NCBI RefSeq assembly: GCF_019857225.1
Contig: NZ_JAFJSY010000040.1
Coordinates: 1-64,000 of the forward strand
Direction of reading: 5' to 3'
DNA: 64,000 bases
DNA from: Streptomyces plumbidurans
GTDB taxonomy: Bacteria; Actinomycetota; Actinomycetes; Streptomycetales; Streptomycetaceae
A program made the position numbers and the translations under genes. The notes under the pieces were generated by a model. The model worked only from the letters and a program-made list of their open reading frames with translations. It did no database searches and had not been told where the DNA came from. Shown here piece after piece: positions 53,423 to 62,458 of the stretch; positions within the stretch are counted from its first letter, which is position 1, and each line of letters begins with the position of its first letter.

Positions 53423-54199
53423 ATGGAGAAGAAGACCCTTTCACGCGACGGCACACACCTCGCGTACGAACGGTTCGGACAGGGCCCCGCGCTCGTTCTC
53501 GTGAGCGGCGCGATGTCGACGAGCGCCACGGTGGTCCCGCTCGCCGCGGCCCTCTCCGACCGCTTCGACGTCTGCGTCTACGACCGCCGGGGCCGCGGCG
53601 AGAGCGGCGACACCGCGCCCTACGCGGTCGAGCGCGAGGTCGAGGACCTGGCGGCGCTCGTCGACGTGGTGGGCGGCGAGGCCTCGCTGTACGGCATCTC
53701 GTCGGGCGGCGCGCTCGTCCTGGAGGCGGTGGCGAGCGGGCTGCCGGTCGGTCGTGCCGCCGTCTACGAGGTGCCGTACGCGGTGTCCGAGGACGCTCTC
53801 GAGGGGCGCGCCGAGTACACCGCGCACCTCGACGAGGCGCTGCGCGGCGGCCGTCGCGGGGACGCGGTCGAGCTGTTCCTGCGTCTGACGGGTCTGGCCG
53901 AGGAGATGATCCAGGGCGCCCGCCAGTCCCCCATGTGGGCCGGCATGGAGGCGCTCGCGCCGAGCCTCGCCTACGACGACGCCGTCCTGGGCGCGGGATC
54001 GGTGCCCCACGCGCGGCTGGCCTCGATCGGCGTGCCCGTCCTGTCGGTCTCCGGCGGCGCGAGCCCCGCGTGGATGGGCGAGGCCGCCCGCGCGGTGGCC
54101 GACGCGGTGCCCCAGGGGACGTACCGGCTCCTGGAGGACCAGACCCACCGGGTGGACCCGCACGCGCTCGCACCGGTGCTGGCGGAGTTCTTCGCCTGA
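53423..54199 (+). CDS. Alpha/beta hydrolase
   Basis: 258 residues. Nucleophile elbow GISSGG (Ser near 92), an oxyanion-side HG-like replacement VSGAMST, and the catalytic His in DQTHRVDP near the C-terminus; the acid is probably in SGGASP or nearby. Follows DUF427 by 47 bases on the same strand. Ends at a long repetitive intergenic region. Confidence 0.88.
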   Translation: MEKKTLSRDGTHLAYERFGQGPALVLVSGAMSTSATVVPLAAALSDRFDVCVYDRRGRGESGDTAPYAVEREVEDLAALVDVVGGEASLYGISSGGALVLEAVASGLPVGRAAVYEVPYAVSEDALEGRAEYTAHLDEALRGGRRGDAVELFLRLTGLAEEMIQGARQSPMWAGMEALAPSLAYDDAVLGAGSVPHARLASIGVPVLSVSGGASPAWMGEAARAVADAVPQGTYRLLEDQTHRVDPHALAPVLAEFFA

Positions 54200-54225
54200 G
54201 CCGCCGGGGAGGCCGGCTGGCGCCG

Positions 54226-54766
54226 GGCCTGGCCGGAACGGCGAGGGCGCCGGGCACGGCCGGACCGGCGGGGCGCCACGGACGGCGAGAGCGCCGTGCA
54301 CGGCGGGACGCCGGGCACGGCCGGAGCGGCGGGGTGCCACGGACGGCGAGGACGCCGGGCGGCGGGGTGCCACGGACGGCGAGGACGCCGGACACGGCGG
54401 AACGGCGAAGCGCCACGGACGGCGAGGACGCCGGACACGGCGGGACGCCACGGACGGCCCGAACGGCGGGAAGCCGGGCACGGCCGGAACGGCAGGGCGC
54501 CCCGGACGGCAAGGGCGCCGGACACGGCGGGACGCCGCAGACGGCAAGGGCGCCGGACACGGCGGGACGCCGGACACGGCGGGACGCCGCAGACGGCGGG
54601 ACGCCTGGCACGGCCGGAACGGCGGGACGCCACGGACGGCGAGAGCGCCGAACACGGCGGAACGGCACAGCGCCACGAACCGCCGGAACGGCGAGGCGCC
54701 AACGGGCGGCCCGGACCGCGAGGCGCCGGGCACGGCTGGAGCGGGCGGGCGGCCGGGGCCGCAGGG
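54226..54766. repeat. Degenerate minisatellite-like array
   Basis: About 540 bp between converging hydrolase and mnmA genes made of variants of GCCACGGACGGCGAGGACGC joined to GGACACGGCGGGAC-like blocks. Spacing between successive GCC starts takes values near 17, 26, 35 and 43 bases, so the base unit is 8-9 bp. No reading frame in it has support on either strand. Confidence 0.85.
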
Positions 54767-54772
54767 TCCGCC

Positions 54773-55903
54773 CTACGCCACCGTCGCCGCCGCGCGCGTG
54801 GTCGACGCGATCGTCGCCGAGCCCACCACGCGCGTGCCGTCGTACAGCACGATCGCCTGGCCGGGGGCGACCCCGCGGACCGGCTCGGCGAACGACACCT
54901 CGAGGGTGCCGTCGACCAGTTCGGCCCGTACCTCGGTCTCGCCACCGTGGGCGCGGAGCTGGGCGGTGTAGGTGCCGGGGCCGGAGGGGGCGGTGCCGCA
55001 CCAGCGGGGCTTGACGGCGGTCAGCGCGCTCACGTCCAGGCCGGCGGCCGGGCCGACCGTGACCGTGTTGTCGACCGGCGAGATGTCGAGCACGTAGCGC
55101 GGCTTGCCGTCGGGCGCCGGGGTGCCGATGCGCAGCCCCTTGCGCTGGCCGATGGTGAAGCCGTACGCGCCCTCGTGGGTGCCCAGCTTGGCGCCGGACT
55201 CGTCGACGATGTCGCCCTCGGCCCTGCCCAGACGCTTCGCCAGGAAGCCCTGGGTGTCGCCGTCGGCGATGAAGCAGATGTCGTGCGAGTCGGGCTTCCT
55301 GGCGACCGCGAGGCCGCGGCGCTCGGCCTCGGCGCGGATCTCGTCCTTGGTGGTGACGGTGTCGCCCAGCGGGAACAGGGCGTGCGCCAGCTGCCTCTCG
55401 TCCAGCACCCCGAGGACGTACGACTGGTCCTTGGCCAGGTCGGAGGCGCGGTGCATCTCGCGCGTGCCGTCCTCGTTCACGATCACCTTGGCGTAGTGAC
55501 CGGTGCAGACGGCGTCGAAGCCGAGGGCGAGCGCCTTGTCCAGCAGCGCGGCGAACTTGATCTTCTCGTTGCAGCGCAGGCACGGGTTCGGGGTGCGCCC
55601 GGCCTCGTACTCGGCGACGAAGTCCTCGACCACGTCCTCGCGGAAGCGATCGGCGAGGTCCCAGACGTAGAACGGGATGCCGATGACGTCCGCGGCGCGG
55701 CGGGCGTCGCGCGAGTCCTCGATGGTGCAGCAGCCACGCGCGCCCGTGCGGAACGATTGCGGGTTCGCGGACAGGGCCAGATGGACACCGGTCACGTCGT
55801 GGCCGGCCTCGGCGGCGCGGGCGGCGGCGACGGCGGAGTCCACTCCGCCGGACATGGCGGCGAGTACGCGAAGAGGGCGGGAGCGCTGCGGGGTGTCAGT
55901 CAT
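54773..55903 (-). CDS. mnmA: tRNA-specific 2-thiouridylase
   Basis: 376 residues; forms 2-thiouridine at the wobble base of Lys, Glu and Gln tRNAs. The ATP loop SGGVDS is at 18-23; the redox pair is Cys111 in CLRCNEKIKF and Cys210 in DSHDICFI. C-terminal beta-barrel domains run from about 225. The cysteine desulfurase gene nearby is the probable sulfur source. Divergent from the amidase gene. Confidence 0.98.
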   Translation of the reverse strand: MTDTPQRSRPLRVLAAMSGGVDSAVAAARAAEAGHDVTGVHLALSANPQSFRTGARGCCTIEDSRDARRAADVIGIPFYVWDLADRFREDVVEDFVAEYEAGRTPNPCLRCNEKIKFAALLDKALALGFDAVCTGHYAKVIVNEDGTREMHRASDLAKDQSYVLGVLDERQLAHALFPLGDTVTTKDEIRAEAERRGLAVARKPDSHDICFIADGDTQGFLAKRLGRAEGDIVDESGAKLGTHEGAYGFTIGQRKGLRIGTPAPDGKPRYVLDISPVDNTVTVGPAAGLDVSALTAVKPRWCGTAPSGPGTYTAQLRAHGGETEVRAELVDGTLEVSFAEPVRGVAPGQAIVLYDGTRVVGSATIASTTRAAATVA

Positions 55904-55963
55904 AACCCCTCAAGAGTACGGGGACACGGGAACCGGAGCCCACGAGTATCCGTTGGTGATCAC

Positions 55964-56632
55964 ATGGGGGCGACGAAGAACGACTCGGACCGGCGGATCG
56001 GCCGCCGCGCGCTGCTGGTGGGCGGGGCCGCGGCCGCCGTCGGCACGGCCGTTCTCGCGCGCGAGGAGCTGTCGCATCTGTGGTGGCGGGTGCCGGGGGT
56101 GGAGAAGCCGCGCACGCCCGGCGCGGTCGACTTCCGGGGCGCGCAGTGGACGGCGGCCTCCCCGGCCAACTACCGCAGGGCCGACCGCCCCGCCGACTAC
56201 GCGATCGACAGGGTGGTCATCCACGTCACCCAGGGCAGCTTCGCGAGCGCGGTCAAGGCCTTCCAGAACCCGGGCCACCAGGCCGCGGCCCACTACATCG
56301 TCCGCCAGGACGGGCACGTCACGCAGATGATCCGCGAGCTGGACGTGGCGTTCCACGCGGGCAACCGGGAGTACAACGAGCGAAGCGTCGGCATCGAGCA
56401 CGAGGGCTTCGTGGACCGCGCCTCCTCCTTCACGGACGCGATGTACGCGAGTTCCGCGCGGCTGACGGCCGGGATATGCGGGCGCTACGGCATACCCGTC
56501 GACCGGAAGCACATCATCGGGCATGCGGAGGTGCCGGGGACGGACCACACCGACCCGGGGCCGCACTGGGACTGGGGCCGCTACATACGGCTCGTGCGCC
56601 AGGCGGCGCCGGCGAAGTCCGCGAGGTCGTAG
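55964..56632 (+). CDS. Tat-exported N-acetylmuramoyl-L-alanine amidase (amidase_2)
   Basis: 222 residues. The N-terminus has a twin-arginine motif (DRRIGRRALLVGG) before a hydrophobic stretch, so Tat export is likely. The amidase_2/PGRP-like domain (about 75-215) has zinc ligands in VVIHVTQGS, IIGHAEVPGTDHTDPGPHWDW and the conserved FHAGNREYNERSVGIEHEG (quoted in part: SVGIEHEG). It would cleave cell-wall amide bonds. No clear ribosome site before the ATG. Confidence 0.9.
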   Translation: MGATKNDSDRRIGRRALLVGGAAAAVGTAVLAREELSHLWWRVPGVEKPRTPGAVDFRGAQWTAASPANYRRADRPADYAIDRVVIHVTQGSFASAVKAFQNPGHQAAAHYIVRQDGHVTQMIRELDVAFHAGNREYNERSVGIEHEGFVDRASSFTDAMYASSARLTAGICGRYGIPVDRKHIIGHAEVPGTDHTDPGPHWDWGRYIRLVRQAAPAKSARS

Positions 56633-56666
56633 AACGGCTCCGGGGTGCGTCAGGTCGGGCGGCGCG

Positions 56667-57830
56667 TCAGGTCAGGCCCGCCGCGCGCGCCCGCTCGACG
56701 GCCGGACCGATCGCCTTCGCGACGGCCTCGACGTCCGCCTGTGTGGAGGTGTGGCCGAGGGAGAAGCGGAGGGTGCCGCGGGCCAGGTCGGGGTCGGTGC
56801 CGGTGGCCAGCAGGACGTGGCTGGGCTGGGCGACGCCCGCGGTGCAGGCGGAGCCGGTGGAGCACTCGATGCCCTGGGCGTCGAGGAGGAGCAGCAGGGA
56901 GTCGCCCTCGCAGCCGGGGAAGGTGAAGTGGGCGTTGGCCGGGAGCCGGTCGACGGGGTCTCCGCCCAGGATCGCGTCCGGGACCGCCGCGAGGACCGCC
57001 TCGGTCAGGCTGTCGCGCAGGGCACCGATCTCGGTGGCGAACCACTCGCGCTGCTCTACGGCCAGCCGGGCGGCCACCGCGAAGGAGGCGACGGCGGGGA
57101 CGTCGAGGGTGCCGGAGCGGACATGGCGCTCCTGGCCGCCGCCGTGCAGCACGGGCACGGGGGTGTGCTCGCGGCCGAGGACCAGGGCGCCGATGCCGTA
57201 CGGACCGCCGATCTTGTGGCCCGAGACCGTCATCGCGGCGAGCCCCGAGGCGGCGAAGTCGACCGGGACCTGGCCGAGGGCCTGGACCGCGTCGGCGTGC
57301 AGCGGGATGCCGAACTCCTGCGCCACGTCGGCCAGTTCGCGGACCGGCATGACCGTGCCGATCTCGTTGTTGGCCCACATCACGGTGGCCAGGGCGACAT
57401 CGCCGGGGTTGCGGGCGATGGCCTCGCGCAGCGTCTCGGGGCGGACGCGGCCGTAGGGGTCGACGGGGAGGTACTCGACCGTGGCGCCCTCGTGTTCGCC
57501 GAGCCAGTCGACGGCGTCGAGGACGGCGTGGTGCTCGACGGGGCTGGCGAGGACGCGGGTGCGGGCCGGGTCGGCGGCGCGGCGCGACCAGTACAGGCCC
57601 TTCACGGCGAGATTGTCGGCCTCGGTGCCGCCGGAGGTGAGCACGACCTCACTGGGGCGGGCGCCGAGCGCTTCGGCGAGGGTCTCGCGGGCCTCCTCGA
57701 CCGTGCGGCGGGCCTGCCGGCCGGAGGCGTGCAGGGAGGAGGCGTTGCCCGTGACGCTCAGCTGGGCGGTCATCGCCTCGACCGCCTCGGGGAGCATCGG
57801 GGTCGTCGCGGCGTGGTCGAGGTATGCCAT
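56667..57830 (-). CDS. Cysteine desulfurase (NifS/IscS family)
   Basis: 387 residues. PLP lysine Lys206 in SGHKIGGPYG and the persulfide cysteine Cys329 in STGSACTAG, with NNEIGTVMPV in between, mark a class I desulfurase. It most likely feeds MnmA, whose gene is on the same strand downstream beyond the amidase, and iron-sulfur assembly. Confidence 0.96.
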   Translation of the reverse strand: MAYLDHAATTPMLPEAVEAMTAQLSVTGNASSLHASGRQARRTVEEARETLAEALGARPSEVVLTSGGTEADNLAVKGLYWSRRAADPARTRVLASPVEHHAVLDAVDWLGEHEGATVEYLPVDPYGRVRPETLREAIARNPGDVALATVMWANNEIGTVMPVRELADVAQEFGIPLHADAVQALGQVPVDFAASGLAAMTVSGHKIGGPYGIGALVLGREHTPVPVLHGGGQERHVRSGTLDVPAVASFAVAARLAVEQREWFATEIGALRDSLTEAVLAAVPDAILGGDPVDRLPANAHFTFPGCEGDSLLLLLDAQGIECSTGSACTAGVAQPSHVLLATGTDPDLARGTLRFSLGHTSTQADVEAVAKAIGPAVERARAAGLT

Positions 57831-57933
57831 GGTGCCCCGATTCTACGGGGCGGGAGTGCGAGTCCGGCGTCCCGGTCGCGGGGCGGGAGGAGCGACGGGA
57901 GCGGTGACGGATCGCGCGCCGTCCGGAGGTCCC

Positions 57934-58209
57934 TCACAGGCTCCAGGAAACGGTGTTGGACATCTGCATCGCGATCACCAGGACCACGAGGTCGGCCACG
58001 CCCAGCGTCAGCCCGAGCAGCGCACGGCCGCGGCGGACGGTGCCGCGCCACAGGGAGGCGGCGGCCAGGACGATGGCGATCGGGCCGAGGAAGATGTTGA
58101 GGACCAGCAGGCCGAGCAGGCCGAGGATGAAGGACGCGACGGCCATGCCGTCGGCGTCCCGCCGGGGCGTGGTGGTGGTGCGGCCGGTGGCCGGTGCGGT
58201 GAGTTGCAT
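57934..58209 (-). CDS. DUF4190 membrane protein
   Basis: 91 residues. A short polar N-terminus precedes two membrane segments; MAVASFILGLLGL and GRALLGLTLGVADLVVL fit DUF4190. Follows the 55-residue gene by 52 bases, probably in one unit controlled by the divergent TetR. Confidence 0.82.
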   Translation of the reverse strand: MQLTAPATGRTTTTPRRDADGMAVASFILGLLGLLVLNIFLGPIAIVLAAASLWRGTVRRGRALLGLTLGVADLVVLVIAMQMSNTVSWSL

Positions 58210-58261
58210 GACGGATCAGCTCCAGGAGTGCGTGCGGACGGTCGGTCGGTCGGATCGACGG

Positions 58262-58429
58262 TCAGTTCGTGGACGTGCGACGACGGCGGCCGTGGCGCTC
58301 GCGGAGCGCGAAGATGCCGAGCCAGGCGGCGATGACGGCGGCCGCGACGAGAGTGAAGGCGAACGGCGCGTGGGCCACGGTGCCCAGCACGGCGCCGAAC
58401 AGCATCAGTGCGGCGACAAGGAACAGCAT
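58262..58429 (-). CDS. 55-residue membrane protein
   Basis: Starts at the ATG at 58429 (GGGGGAT nine bases upstream) with MLFLVAALMLFGAVLG. Two membrane segments and an Arg-rich C-terminus. Divergent from TetR; role unknown. Confidence 0.75.
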   Translation of the reverse strand: MLFLVAALMLFGAVLGTVAHAPFAFTLVAAAVIAAWLGIFALRERHGRRRRTSTN

Positions 58430-58458
58430 GGGATGGATCCCCCTCCGGTTACGATTCG

Positions 58459-58545
58459 GTGAACAGTTGTAGTAACAGTTGTTCACTGACTACAGAGTCT
58501 AGCCCCTCCTACGGCTTTTCAAATCCAGAGAACAGTTGTTAACTG
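58459..58545. promoter_or_regulatory. Operator-like repeats for TetR
   Basis: A 28-bp imperfect palindrome bounded by GTGAACA and TGTTCAC (58459-58486), and CAGTT-GTT-AACTG at 58533-58545 just before the TetR start. AACAGTTGT-type half-sites occur three times in the divergent region. Confidence 0.75.
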
Positions 58546-58551
58546 GATGAC

Positions 58552-59178
58552 ATGAGTCACACCCTCGGCATCCGGCAGGCCCAGAAGCAGAAGACCCGGC
58601 AGGCGCTCCTGGACGCGGCGCTCGGTCTGCTGGAGGAGCAGAGCCTGAGCAGCCTGGGCCTGCGCGAGGTCACGCGTGCCGTGGGCGTCGCCCCCACCGC
58701 CTTCTACCGGCACTTCCGCTCCATCCCGGATCTCGGCGTGGCCCTGGTCGAGGAGGCGCTGGGCAGCCTGCACCCGATGATCCGGACGACGGTGACCGCG
58801 GCGGACAACAGCGAGGAACGCATCGCGCGCGCCATCGAGTTGATCGCCGGTCATGTGGACGCGTTCCCCGCGCACGTCCGCTTCATCGCCCGCGAGCGGC
58901 ACGGCGGGGTGCAGCCGGTGCGCGACGCGATACGGGACCAACTGGCCCGGTTCGCCGAGGAGGTGAAGGACGAGCTCGCCAAGGACAGGGAGTCCGCGGG
59001 CTGGAGCGAGGACGACCTGCTCATGCTCGCCCATCTCTATGTGGACCAGATGCTGATCACCGCCTCGCTCTTCCTGGAGGCGATGGAGGACACCGAGGAG
59101 GACCGCGAGCGCGTCGTCCAGGTCGCCTCCCGGCAGATGCGGCTCATCAGCATCGGACGCCACCACTGGCTGGACTGA
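58552..59178 (+). CDS. TetR-family regulator (FabR/DesT-like HTH)
   Basis: 208 residues. The HTH SLGLREVTRAVGVAPTAFYRHF (quoted in part: GVAPTAFYRHF) and overall look resemble fatty-acid-related repressors. Divergent from two small membrane protein genes and preceded by repeated AACAGTTGTT sites, so autoregulation and control of those genes is likely. Ligand unknown. Confidence 0.92.
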   Translation: MSHTLGIRQAQKQKTRQALLDAALGLLEEQSLSSLGLREVTRAVGVAPTAFYRHFRSIPDLGVALVEEALGSLHPMIRTTVTAADNSEERIARAIELIAGHVDAFPAHVRFIARERHGGVQPVRDAIRDQLARFAEEVKDELAKDRESAGWSEDDLLMLAHLYVDQMLITASLFLEAMEDTEEDRERVVQVASRQMRLISIGRHHWLD

Positions 59179-59197
59179 GCCGGCCGCGGCAGGTGTG

Positions 59198-60193
59198 TCA
59201 ACGGGCGTACAGCTCCGTGATCGACACGGCCGCGGCGGCCAGTTCCGCGCGTACCTCGGGTGGTTCGACGACCTCGACGCCGTCGGCGAACTGCAGCAGC
59301 TGACGGGCCTCGCGCACGATCCCGTACGACAGCCGTACGGTGACCCACTCGTCCTGGCCCTCGCCTTCCCCGTCGCCCCCGCCGTCCTCGCCGCGCCCGG
59401 CGTCCGGGAGTTCGGCGAGGTGCGAGGCGTTCAGGCGCAGGAACATGTCCAGGCGGTCGCGCCGGACGCGGACGGTGACGCCGAGCCCGCCGGGGCGCTC
59501 CTCGATCTGGCGGCGCAACAGCTCCCAGGCGTCGGCGAGTTCGACGCCGGGCCGCCGTCTGACCGGATCCTTCAGCACGGTGGCGGACCGCACCCGGTCG
59601 GCGCGGAAGAGCTGCGGCTTCGCACGGCGGTCGGCCACCAGGTACCAGACGCCCGCCTTCGACACGAGACCGTACGGGTCCACGGTGTACGTCCGCGCCT
59701 GCTCCCGTCCGCTGTGCCGGTAGCGCAGCCGCAGCCGGCGGTCGGTGAAGACGGCGTCCTGCAGGGTGTCCAGGTCGACGGCGGGCTGCGGGCCGCCCCT
59801 CCAGCGGGTGGCGTCGACGAGGATGCGGCGGGAGGTCACCTCGGCGGCCGGGCGGTGCGGGGCCGGCAGCGCGGCCATGACCTTGCGCAGCGCCGAACCG
59901 AGGGCGGCGTCCAGGCCGAGCGCGGCGTGCGCGCCCTGCGCGGCGAGGATGAACAGCGCCCGGGACTCGTTGGCGGTCAGCCCGGTCACGTCCGTACGGA
60001 ATCCCGCGAGCAGTTCGATGCCGCCGTGCCGCCCGCGTTCGGCGTAGACGGGGACACCGGAGGCGGACAGGGCCTCGATGTCGCGGTAGATGGTGCGCAC
60101 TGACACCTCGAGGCGTTCGGCGAGTTCGTGCGCCGGGACCCGGCCGCGGGTCTGCAGGAGCAGCAGGATCGAGAGCAGGCGGTCGGACTTCAC
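59198..60193 (-). CDS. WYL-domain regulator (DeoR-type HTH)
   Basis: 331 residues. An N-terminal HTH_11 (HELAERLEVSVRTIYRDIEAL) joins a WYL domain (about 140-220; GLVSKAGVWYLVADR) and a WCX C-terminal extension (about 235-330). A Gly/Glu-rich insert (GRGEDGGGDGEGEGQ) lies in the extension. Divergent from the DinB-like gene with 105 bases between starts, which is its likely target. Confidence 0.92.
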   Translation of the reverse strand: MKSDRLLSILLLLQTRGRVPAHELAERLEVSVRTIYRDIEALSASGVPVYAERGRHGGIELLAGFRTDVTGLTANESRALFILAAQGAHAALGLDAALGSALRKVMAALPAPHRPAAEVTSRRILVDATRWRGGPQPAVDLDTLQDAVFTDRRLRLRYRHSGREQARTYTVDPYGLVSKAGVWYLVADRRAKPQLFRADRVRSATVLKDPVRRRPGVELADAWELLRRQIEERPGGLGVTVRVRRDRLDMFLRLNASHLAELPDAGRGEDGGGDGEGEGQDEWVTVRLSYGIVREARQLLQFADGVEVVEPPEVRAELAAAAVSITELYAR

Positions 60194-60298
60194 CGCATCA
60201 GAATCCCGCCTCCCTGAGGCCGCAGCAAATGTCGACGGAAACTGTCAGGTTATCCGCGGCAGTCTCTCCCCGGCAGTCCGACGGAAGAGAGGCCACCC

Positions 60299-60886
60299 AT
60301 GAACGCGATCGACCCGCGTCCCGTGTACACCCGCGCCACCGAGCAGGCGGCGGCGCTCATCAAGGCCGTACGTCCCGAGCGGCTCGACGGTCCGACCCCG
60401 TGTGCCGAGTTCGACGTCCGCGCGCTGCTCGGCCACATGGTCGGCGGCAGCCGGCGCATCGCGGTCGTCGGCGAGGGCGGCGACGGGATGGCCGTGCGTC
60501 CCGTCGCGGACGGTGTCGACGACGACGGCTGGGCGGCCGTGTACGAGGAGGTGCGTGCGCGGGCGCTTCGGGCCTGGGCGGGCGACGACCGGATGGAGGC
60601 GCCGGTGCGCGTGCCCTGGGGCGAGGTCCCGGGCCGTGCGGCGCTGTCGGGTTACGTGATGGAACTGGTCACCCACACCTGGGACTTGTCCGAGGCCCTC
60701 GGCCACCCGCTGGAACTCGACCAGGAACTCGCCGAGTTCGCGCTCACCACCGCCCGGCGCATCCTGCCGACCCCCGACCGGGACGAGCGGACCCCCTTCG
60801 CCGCGGCGCGGCCGGCCCCCGAAGGAGCCGACCGCTACGGGCAGTTGGCGGCCTGGCTGGGGCGTGAACCGCTCAGCCGAGCCTGA
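60299..60886 (+). CDS. DinB/MDMPI-like TIGR03086 family protein
   Basis: 195 residues. TPCAEFDVRALLGHMVG and ELVTHTWDLSEA give two of the three metal-binding histidines of the mycothiol-dependent maleylpyruvate isomerase/DinB fold. Members act in mycothiol-dependent reactions. Its 3' end overlaps the convergent thioesterase gene by 14 bases. Confidence 0.88.
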   Translation: MNAIDPRPVYTRATEQAAALIKAVRPERLDGPTPCAEFDVRALLGHMVGGSRRIAVVGEGGDGMAVRPVADGVDDDGWAAVYEEVRARALRAWAGDDRMEAPVRVPWGEVPGRAALSGYVMELVTHTWDLSEALGHPLELDQELAEFALTTARRILPTPDRDERTPFAAARPAPEGADRYGQLAAWLGREPLSRA

Positions 60887-61733
60887 CCCGGGCCAGCTGG
60901 CGGGACTGTGCGACCAGCCGGTCGGCGCTGTCCCAGACCTCGGCGTCCTCCTCCAGGAAGCCGCCCGCGAGGTTGCGGGTGGTGACGGAGATGCGCAGGG
61001 GGCCGGGGGCCGGGCGGGCGCGGACGTGGACGGTGAGTTCGACCGTGGGCACCCAGCCGGAGAGGCCGATCTCGAAGGCGGTGGGCGGCAGCGCGTCCAC
61101 CGCCAGCAGCAGCGAGAGCGGGTCGGCGTCGCGGCCGTCGGCAAGGCCGAACCAGGCGCGCATCTCGCCCTTGCCGGAGGGGGCGCCGAGCGCCCAGCCG
61201 AGCGTGGCCGGGTCGATCCTGACCATCAGGCGGTCGGTGATGGCCGAGCTTCCTTCGACCGGCGCGGGGCCGTCCTGGGGGCCGAAGCACTGGTCCATGG
61301 GCGGCAGGGCGAGCGGCACGGCGGTCGTGCGCACGTCGTCGGGCAGCGCGTCCAGGTCGCCGTAGGAGGCGAGGACGCGGATGCGTTCCACCTCGCGGCC
61401 CTGCTCGTCGTACTGGAAGAGGGAGGCCTGGCCGGTGGAGAGCGTGCGGCCGGTGCGGACCACGTCCGTGCGGACCACCGCCGGGCCCGGCTGGGACGCG
61501 GTGAGGTAGTGCGCCGAGATGCTGAACGGGTCGCGGTGCGGCAGGGCGTCCGCGAGGGCGCGGCCCAGGACGGCCAGCAGATAGCCGCCGTTGACGGCGT
61601 TGATGATGGTCCAGCCGGCGGAGAGGTCGATGTCGTAGACGCCGGGCTCGCGCGGGGTGAGCGCGGTGTCCCGGTCGAACTCGCTGTCGCCGACGGTGGC
61701 CCGCACGGGCTGGACGGAAGCTGCTTCTGGCAT
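60873..61733 (-). CDS. Acyl-CoA thioesterase-like protein (double hotdog)
   Basis: 286 residues from Met at 61733. Two hotdog halves: GWTIINAVNGGYLLAVLGRAL (quoted in part: NAVNGGYLLAVL) begins the first, SLLLAVDALPP the second. The family includes TesB-like and thioesterase-superfamily proteins with long-chain acyl-CoA activity. Substrate unknown. Confidence 0.88.
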   Translation of the reverse strand: MPEAASVQPVRATVGDSEFDRDTALTPREPGVYDIDLSAGWTIINAVNGGYLLAVLGRALADALPHRDPFSISAHYLTASQPGPAVVRTDVVRTGRTLSTGQASLFQYDEQGREVERIRVLASYGDLDALPDDVRTTAVPLALPPMDQCFGPQDGPAPVEGSSAITDRLMVRIDPATLGWALGAPSGKGEMRAWFGLADGRDADPLSLLLAVDALPPTAFEIGLSGWVPTVELTVHVRARPAPGPLRISVTTRNLAGGFLEEDAEVWDSADRLVAQSRQLARVRLG

Positions 61734-61778
61734 GACAGAACCGTACAACGAGTAACTACTAAGCGGTAGCTTTCTGAG

Positions 61779-62435
61779 TTACTCCTCACGCACCGTGGAG
61801 CGCCGGTTCCACGCACGCGGCGCCCGCCAGTGGTACTTCATCGCGAGCAGGCGCAGCACGAAGGCGGTGACGACGGCGAGGCCGCTGGTGAACGGGGTCA
61901 GGGCGTCGTAGCGGATGCACAGGACCACCATGGCGGCGCCGACCATCGCGGGGACCGCGTACAGGTCGCGGTCCCAGCGCAGCAGCGAGGGCACCTCGTT
62001 GGCCAGCACGTCCCGCAGCACGCCCCCGCCGACCGCGGTGGCGAGGCCGAGGGTGGCCGACGAGGTGAGGCTCAGCCCGTACTCGTACGCCTTGGTCGTC
62101 CCGGCGACGCAGAACAGGCCGAGGCCCGCCGCGTCGAAGACGTTCACGCCGGTCTGGATGCGCTCGACGTGCGGGTGCAGGAAGACGACCATGAGGGCGG
62201 CGAACAGGGGGGTCACGAAATAGCCGAGGTCCGTGAAGGCGGCGGGCGGCACGGCGCCGATGATCAGGTCACGGAACAGCCCTCCGCCCAGCGCGGTGAC
62301 CTCGGCGAGCACGGCGATGCCGAAGACGTCGAAGTTCTTGCGGACGGCCAGCAGCGCACCGGAGATCGCGAACACGAAGATGCCGACGAGGTCGAGCGTG
62401 TGCTGGACGGAGGGGCTGAACAGGTGTTGAAGCAC
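61779..62435 (-). CDS. TRIC-type cation channel family protein (UPF0126/YicG-like)
   Basis: 218 residues with seven membrane helices in two triads. The duplicated signatures GGGLFRDLIIG and GGGVLRDVLANEVP are the pore-lining motifs of bacterial TRIC channels, trimeric potassium/cation channels. Ends with an Arg-rich cytoplasmic tail. Confidence 0.92.
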   Translation of the reverse strand: MLQHLFSPSVQHTLDLVGIFVFAISGALLAVRKNFDVFGIAVLAEVTALGGGLFRDLIIGAVPPAAFTDLGYFVTPLFAALMVVFLHPHVERIQTGVNVFDAAGLGLFCVAGTTKAYEYGLSLTSSATLGLATAVGGGVLRDVLANEVPSLLRWDRDLYAVPAMVGAAMVVLCIRYDALTPFTSGLAVVTAFVLRLLAMKYHWRAPRAWNRRSTVREE

Positions 62436-62458
62436 GCCTCAATTCTTACCCGGCGGTC

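Noticed and set aside
54226..54766. CRISPR array
   Set aside because: No conserved repeat of fixed length with unique spacers, and no cas genes; units are degenerate and contiguous.
53380..56632. Long plus-strand frames spanning the hydrolase, repeat array and mnmA
   Set aside because: They read the array and antisense DNA as Arg/Gly-rich sequence. Only the last part, the amidase from 55964, is real.
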